Below, piece by piece: positions 20,851-23,509 of a stretch of DNA of 23,509 bases. Position 1 is the first letter of the stretch; each line of letters opens with the position of its first letter. Source of the stretch: Pleurotus ostreatus/Saccharomyces cerevisiae fusant (lineage: Eukaryota; Opisthokonta); the NCBI GenBank assembly GCA_024196135.1, contig JAMQCK010000425.1, positions 1 to 23,509 of the forward strand, written 5' to 3'. A model generated the notes under the pieces. That model saw nothing but the letters and a program-made list of their open reading frames with translations, did no database searches and had not been told where the DNA came from. The position numbers and the translations under genes were made by a program.

Positions 20851-21370
20851 TGGGCGGGATTGTTGAAGAACGCGTGATATGAAGATCGAGCAGACGCGCG
20901 TCGGGCACCAATGCCTCGGCCGGAACGCCTTCCGGACGTTCTGAACTTCCTGGGCTGATTTCTGCTATTCTCGGCAGCCTATGCGAGCTGAACATCGTAC
21001 CTTTTCTTGTTCTTGAGGCCTATCGGATCCGCATGCGAAGTTGAAGGCCAGCTTGGTAAGCAGATTAGCCAAATGTGGGCTCGCCATCTGCTCCCGATGT
21101 TCAACTTTTCGGCGCCTGCCGGGCTTTACACGTGCCGGTTGAATTCGTCCGTCTTACGACGAGCGACGGACTCTCAGGCCCACCCACTCACATGAACCCT
21201 CCCAATCGCCCTTCAGCGCGGCGAGAAGGGCTAGCTCGAGAGCTTACGAGGCTTTAGCACGTGAGATGAGATTAAACGAGTCCATTGCCTTACCAAGCAA
21301 GTAGTATAAAAGAACACGCACCTTCGCAGTATGGACATCCTTCACAACGCCCTTCGCTCTCTGCTGCAAG
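20851..21370. promoter_or_regulatory. Spacer and promoter between the NmrA-like copies
   Basis: 520 bp without a supported gene. A strong TATAAAA at 21305-21311 lies about 60 bp upstream of the ATG at 21371, the same arrangement as in copy 1. The rest shows nothing recognisable. Confidence 0.6.
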
Positions 21371-22671
21371 ATGACTCGCATCGCTACTGTCTTCGGTGCT
21401 ACTGGGACCTCAGGCGAGGGCCGGCGCGTTGGCAAGGTCCCGCGCCACGGCTGACTTAAACTCGAACAGGCTCCTCCGTGGTACGCGCCCTTCTCAAGGA
21501 CGGCATCTTCAAGCCCCGCGCAGTGACACGCAATGCGAATTCTGAGTCTGCGAGGAAGCTTGCAGCGCTCGGATGCGAGATTGCGGAGGCAGAGCTGGCT
21601 GACAAGGACGCTGTGAAGAGGGCTGTGACTGGCGCTGAGTGCGTCTTTCTGGTACGTCGCTACATGCTTGGCCTGCGCAAGGGAGGATGTAATGGCTCTC
21701 CTAGGTGACTATACCATTCACGGCGGTGTCGGAGGTAATACAGGGCACCAACGTTGTTGACGCAAGCAAGGAGGCAGGCGTCCAATTTGTGGTCTTGAGG
21801 TTTGAAGGCTGTCGCCCCCAAAGAATTACGCCTCGACCTGACTATTCGCCTTCAGTACGCTGCCTCATATGTCGGAGCTATCGCACGGCAAATATTCTGG
21901 TTCTCACTGGGACGGTTAGTCATTGCAATACGTTGAGACGCCTGCTTATATTTCATAGATAAGGCGATCATACAGAAGCACCTCCAGGCCTCTGGATTAG
22001 CCAACGCGGGCGTTGGCACCGGTCACTTCCTCGAGAACCTGAACGAGAAGTACGGACGACTGCAGCTTTGCCAGTCCTCCCTTCTGACTCATCACAATTT
22101 TGCAGGATGGCGTTCGGTCCCCTCGCAGGGCGATACCCCCTCGAGAAGACCGACGACGGCATCGTGCTACATTCCTTCGCGAAGCCCGAGGCCACGTATG
22201 TCCAGTCGTGGATCAGCCGTGACATGGGCCCGAGCGTCGCCGCGCTGATGGCCAACTACGCGAGCCATTCGGATGAGATCAATGGCAAGACCTTCGTCGT
22301 TGCGACCGAGCTGTCGAGTCAGAAGGACTTCGCGGAGCACTTGAGCAAGGGTACGAGCTATGTACAGCTTGCGAGACGATGGTTGCTCACTATCTTTCGC
22401 CATATATTTGCGTAGGTCTCGGCCAGCCGGTGCACTTCGACTACGTAGGCAGCACCGGGTTGGAGGCGGTGGACAATATGGTGGGGCGCAGTCTTTCCTC
22501 ATACTTATTATGAAGTGCTGAAGTTGCCACCAGTTCGCATTTTGCGTTGAGTTTGAGACCTACCCAGGAATTGAAGTACCTGATCGTCGCCTCGAGAAGT
22601 TCGGCGTGAAGATGGGTACGGTAGAGGAGTTTGCTCGGAGCGTTCTCCTTCCCCGTTTCGCCAAGGTGTAG
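21371..22671 (+). CDS. NmrA-like family NAD(P)-binding protein, copy 2
   Basis: Eight exons: 21371-21413, 21470-21651, 21705-21799, 21856-21914, 21959-22049, 22106-22350, 22416-22480 and 22534-22671, giving 305 residues. Intron positions match copy 1, and exons 1, 2, 5 and 7 have identical lengths. The start MTRIATVFGATGTSGSSVV retains the GxTGxxG nucleotide-binding loop. Later segments include DASKEAGVQFVV and PGIEVPDRRLEKFGVKMGTV. The first intron begins GC rather than GT (CAG|GCGAGG); it is 56 bp as in copy 1, and only this boundary restores the frame. Intron 3 also has a weak donor (GTTTGA). The gene is therefore either expressed through a GC-AG intron or beginning to decay. Function is presumed the same as copy 1; substrate unknown. 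Confidence 0.87.
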
Positions 22672-22856
22672 GTGTTACAGCATTTTGCGAAAAGCTTGTC
22701 TGGTGCTCGCCGCGAAACTAAAGAAAAGTTTGCTTGACTTAGCCGTAGACAACACTGGCCAGCACATCCGCCACGCGTGACGTCACCTGGCGCGGGGCAA
22801 CGCTTCGCCTAGACTCTTACAGTGTGAAGTGGTTACTGGTAAGCGTCGTGTATGGT

Positions 22857-22877
22857 TGTAGATCTTGGACAAAATTC
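22857..22877 (+). repeat. Left arm of inverted repeat
   Basis: Contains GATCTTGGACAAAATTC. Its reverse complement is at 23481-23501 with a single transition (T to C). Confidence 0.85.
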
Positions 22878-23297
22878 GTGCCCAGTGACCCACGTCGAGA
22901 CCCACGATTGCGTGATGAGTGTGACATTGTACCACCCGTCTTCACGCACCCCGCGAATGCCCCGAGGCTCACGATGGTGACCCCCATCACACGGCGACGG
23001 ATCAAGGCCGCTTATCTTTGGGCGGGACTTGCCGGCCTCGGGTTGGGCGACACCTTATGCAGCCATGTAGTATGGAAAATACGAAAGATATCGTACCTGC
23101 GTATATATCTAAGACGGATTGCCCCTCTCACGTCTCTATTAGCTTGAATATGCCGAACAGGTCGAGTGGATGGTCAAAGACAACCGATGCGTCTGAGCAC
23201 GTGCTAGATAACACGGCGATAAGATCAGCGGCAAGACTCGGCACGGAGATAGCGAGATTCAGACGAGTAACACATGGGTGACACCCAGTCAGGTACC

Positions 23298-23466
23298 TCA
23301 CGCACCTCGCGACCCACGTTTTGTCACGCCAACTCGCGTTGCATGATACTCACGCACCGAGTGAGTCTGAGGTGCGTGAGCTTTCACGCAAAAAGGGTGC
23401 TTTTTCAACGTTCGTCACGCAAAATCGTAACGAAAGCGTGACTTTTCACGCGTTTTTGTGCGTGAG
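23298..23466. repeat. Cluster of nine TCACGC/GCGTGA motifs with a hairpin
   Basis: TCACGC occurs at 23299, 23325, 23351, 23385, 23416 and 23447, and its complement GCGTGA at 23375, 23437 and 23461. CTCACGCACC (23350-23359) and GGTGCGTGAG (23372-23381) form a perfect 10-bp stem with a 12-base loop; the same decamer also occurs at 23298-23307. It lies just inside the right arm of the inverted-repeat element. Confidence 0.85.
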
Positions 23467-23480
23467 GAGAGCACTCCCTT

Positions 23481-23501
23481 GAATTTTGTCCAGGATCTAC
23501 A
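23481..23501 (-). repeat. Right arm of inverted repeat
   Basis: Contains GAATTTTGTCCAGGATC, the inverted partner of 22857-22877. Confidence 0.85.
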
Positions 23502-23509
23502 GTGATACG

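Larger units (their letters stand above)
22818..23509. mobile_element. Non-autonomous inverted-repeat (MITE-like) element, right end cut by the window
   Basis: Sequence at 22857-22877 (containing TGTAGATCTTGGACAAAA) recurs inverted at 23481-23501, matching at 20 of 21 positions, with weaker similarity continuing outward to the window end. Upstream, TA at 22818 followed by CAGTGTGAAGTGG would suit a Tc1/mariner-like terminus with a TA target site, which predicts the right terminus about 35-40 bp beyond the window. No transposase gene lies inside. The superfamily assignment is inference. Confidence 0.6.

Noticed and set aside
22824..23147. 107-codon frame inside the inverted-repeat element
   Set aside because: It begins inside the terminal repeat and has no transposase or other motif.
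1..23509. tRNA, rRNA, CRISPR array or bacterial-type operon signals
   Set aside because: None seen; the spliceosomal introns and gene families are eukaryotic fungal.

Overview
The window looks like nuclear DNA of a filamentous basidiomycete, most likely an Agaricomycete. It is GC-rich. Every recognisable gene is broken by very short introns (mostly 44-58 bp, GT...AG, often with a CTRAY-like branch point), and several of the families (KDZ transposases, expanded viroplasmin-fold proteins, NmrA-like tandem arrays) are typical of that group. All gene models were spliced by hand from the sequence. Family calls rest on recognised motifs, not on a database search.

Layout. Positions 1-900 hold GC-rich simple sequence and no convincing gene. 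A four-exon minus-strand gene (895-3475) encodes an 808-residue protein of a lineage-expanded, functionally unknown basidiomycete type. It diverges across about 360 bp from a plus-strand gene (3839-4679) that ends in one viroplasmin-like (RNase H1 N-terminal) fold. The next gene (5325-6031) carries two such folds and no RNase H catalytic domain. After a 1.2-kb stretch without a supported gene comes a six-exon gene (7276-9930) for an 801-residue protein with a long Asp/Glu tract and about six SUMO-interacting-motif-like cores, three of them in a 60-bp tandem repeat. Directly downstream is an apparently intact eleven-exon KDZ-superfamily transposase (10184-13976, 1100 residues) with a CxC2-type cysteine cluster and DDE-type catalytic motifs.

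From 13977 to about 14510 the DNA is CGG/GAC trinucleotide and minisatellite sequence. It is followed by an unassigned block of lower GC and a 5'-truncated NmrA-like gene copy (about 14788-15187). A complete hAT transposon (15315-19053) lies next, with 17-bp terminal inverted repeats, a perfect 8-bp target-site duplication (ACCACGCG) and a twelve-exon, 876-residue transposase with no visible lesion. It sits inside what was an intergenic spacer of an NmrA-like tandem array. Two complete NmrA-like genes follow in the same orientation (19523-20850 and 21371-22671) with matching intron positions; the second seems to use a GC-AG first intron. The right edge holds most of a non-autonomous inverted-repeat element (from about 22818 past the window end) with a dense cluster of TCACGC/GCGTGA motifs.

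How it fits together. The right part is a small oxidoreductase-like tandem array invaded by transposons. The left part groups a KDZ transposase with acidic/SIM-rich and nucleic-acid-binding-fold genes. Whether these form one mobile unit or are only neighbours cannot be settled here, because I could not find terminal repeats for the KDZ element.
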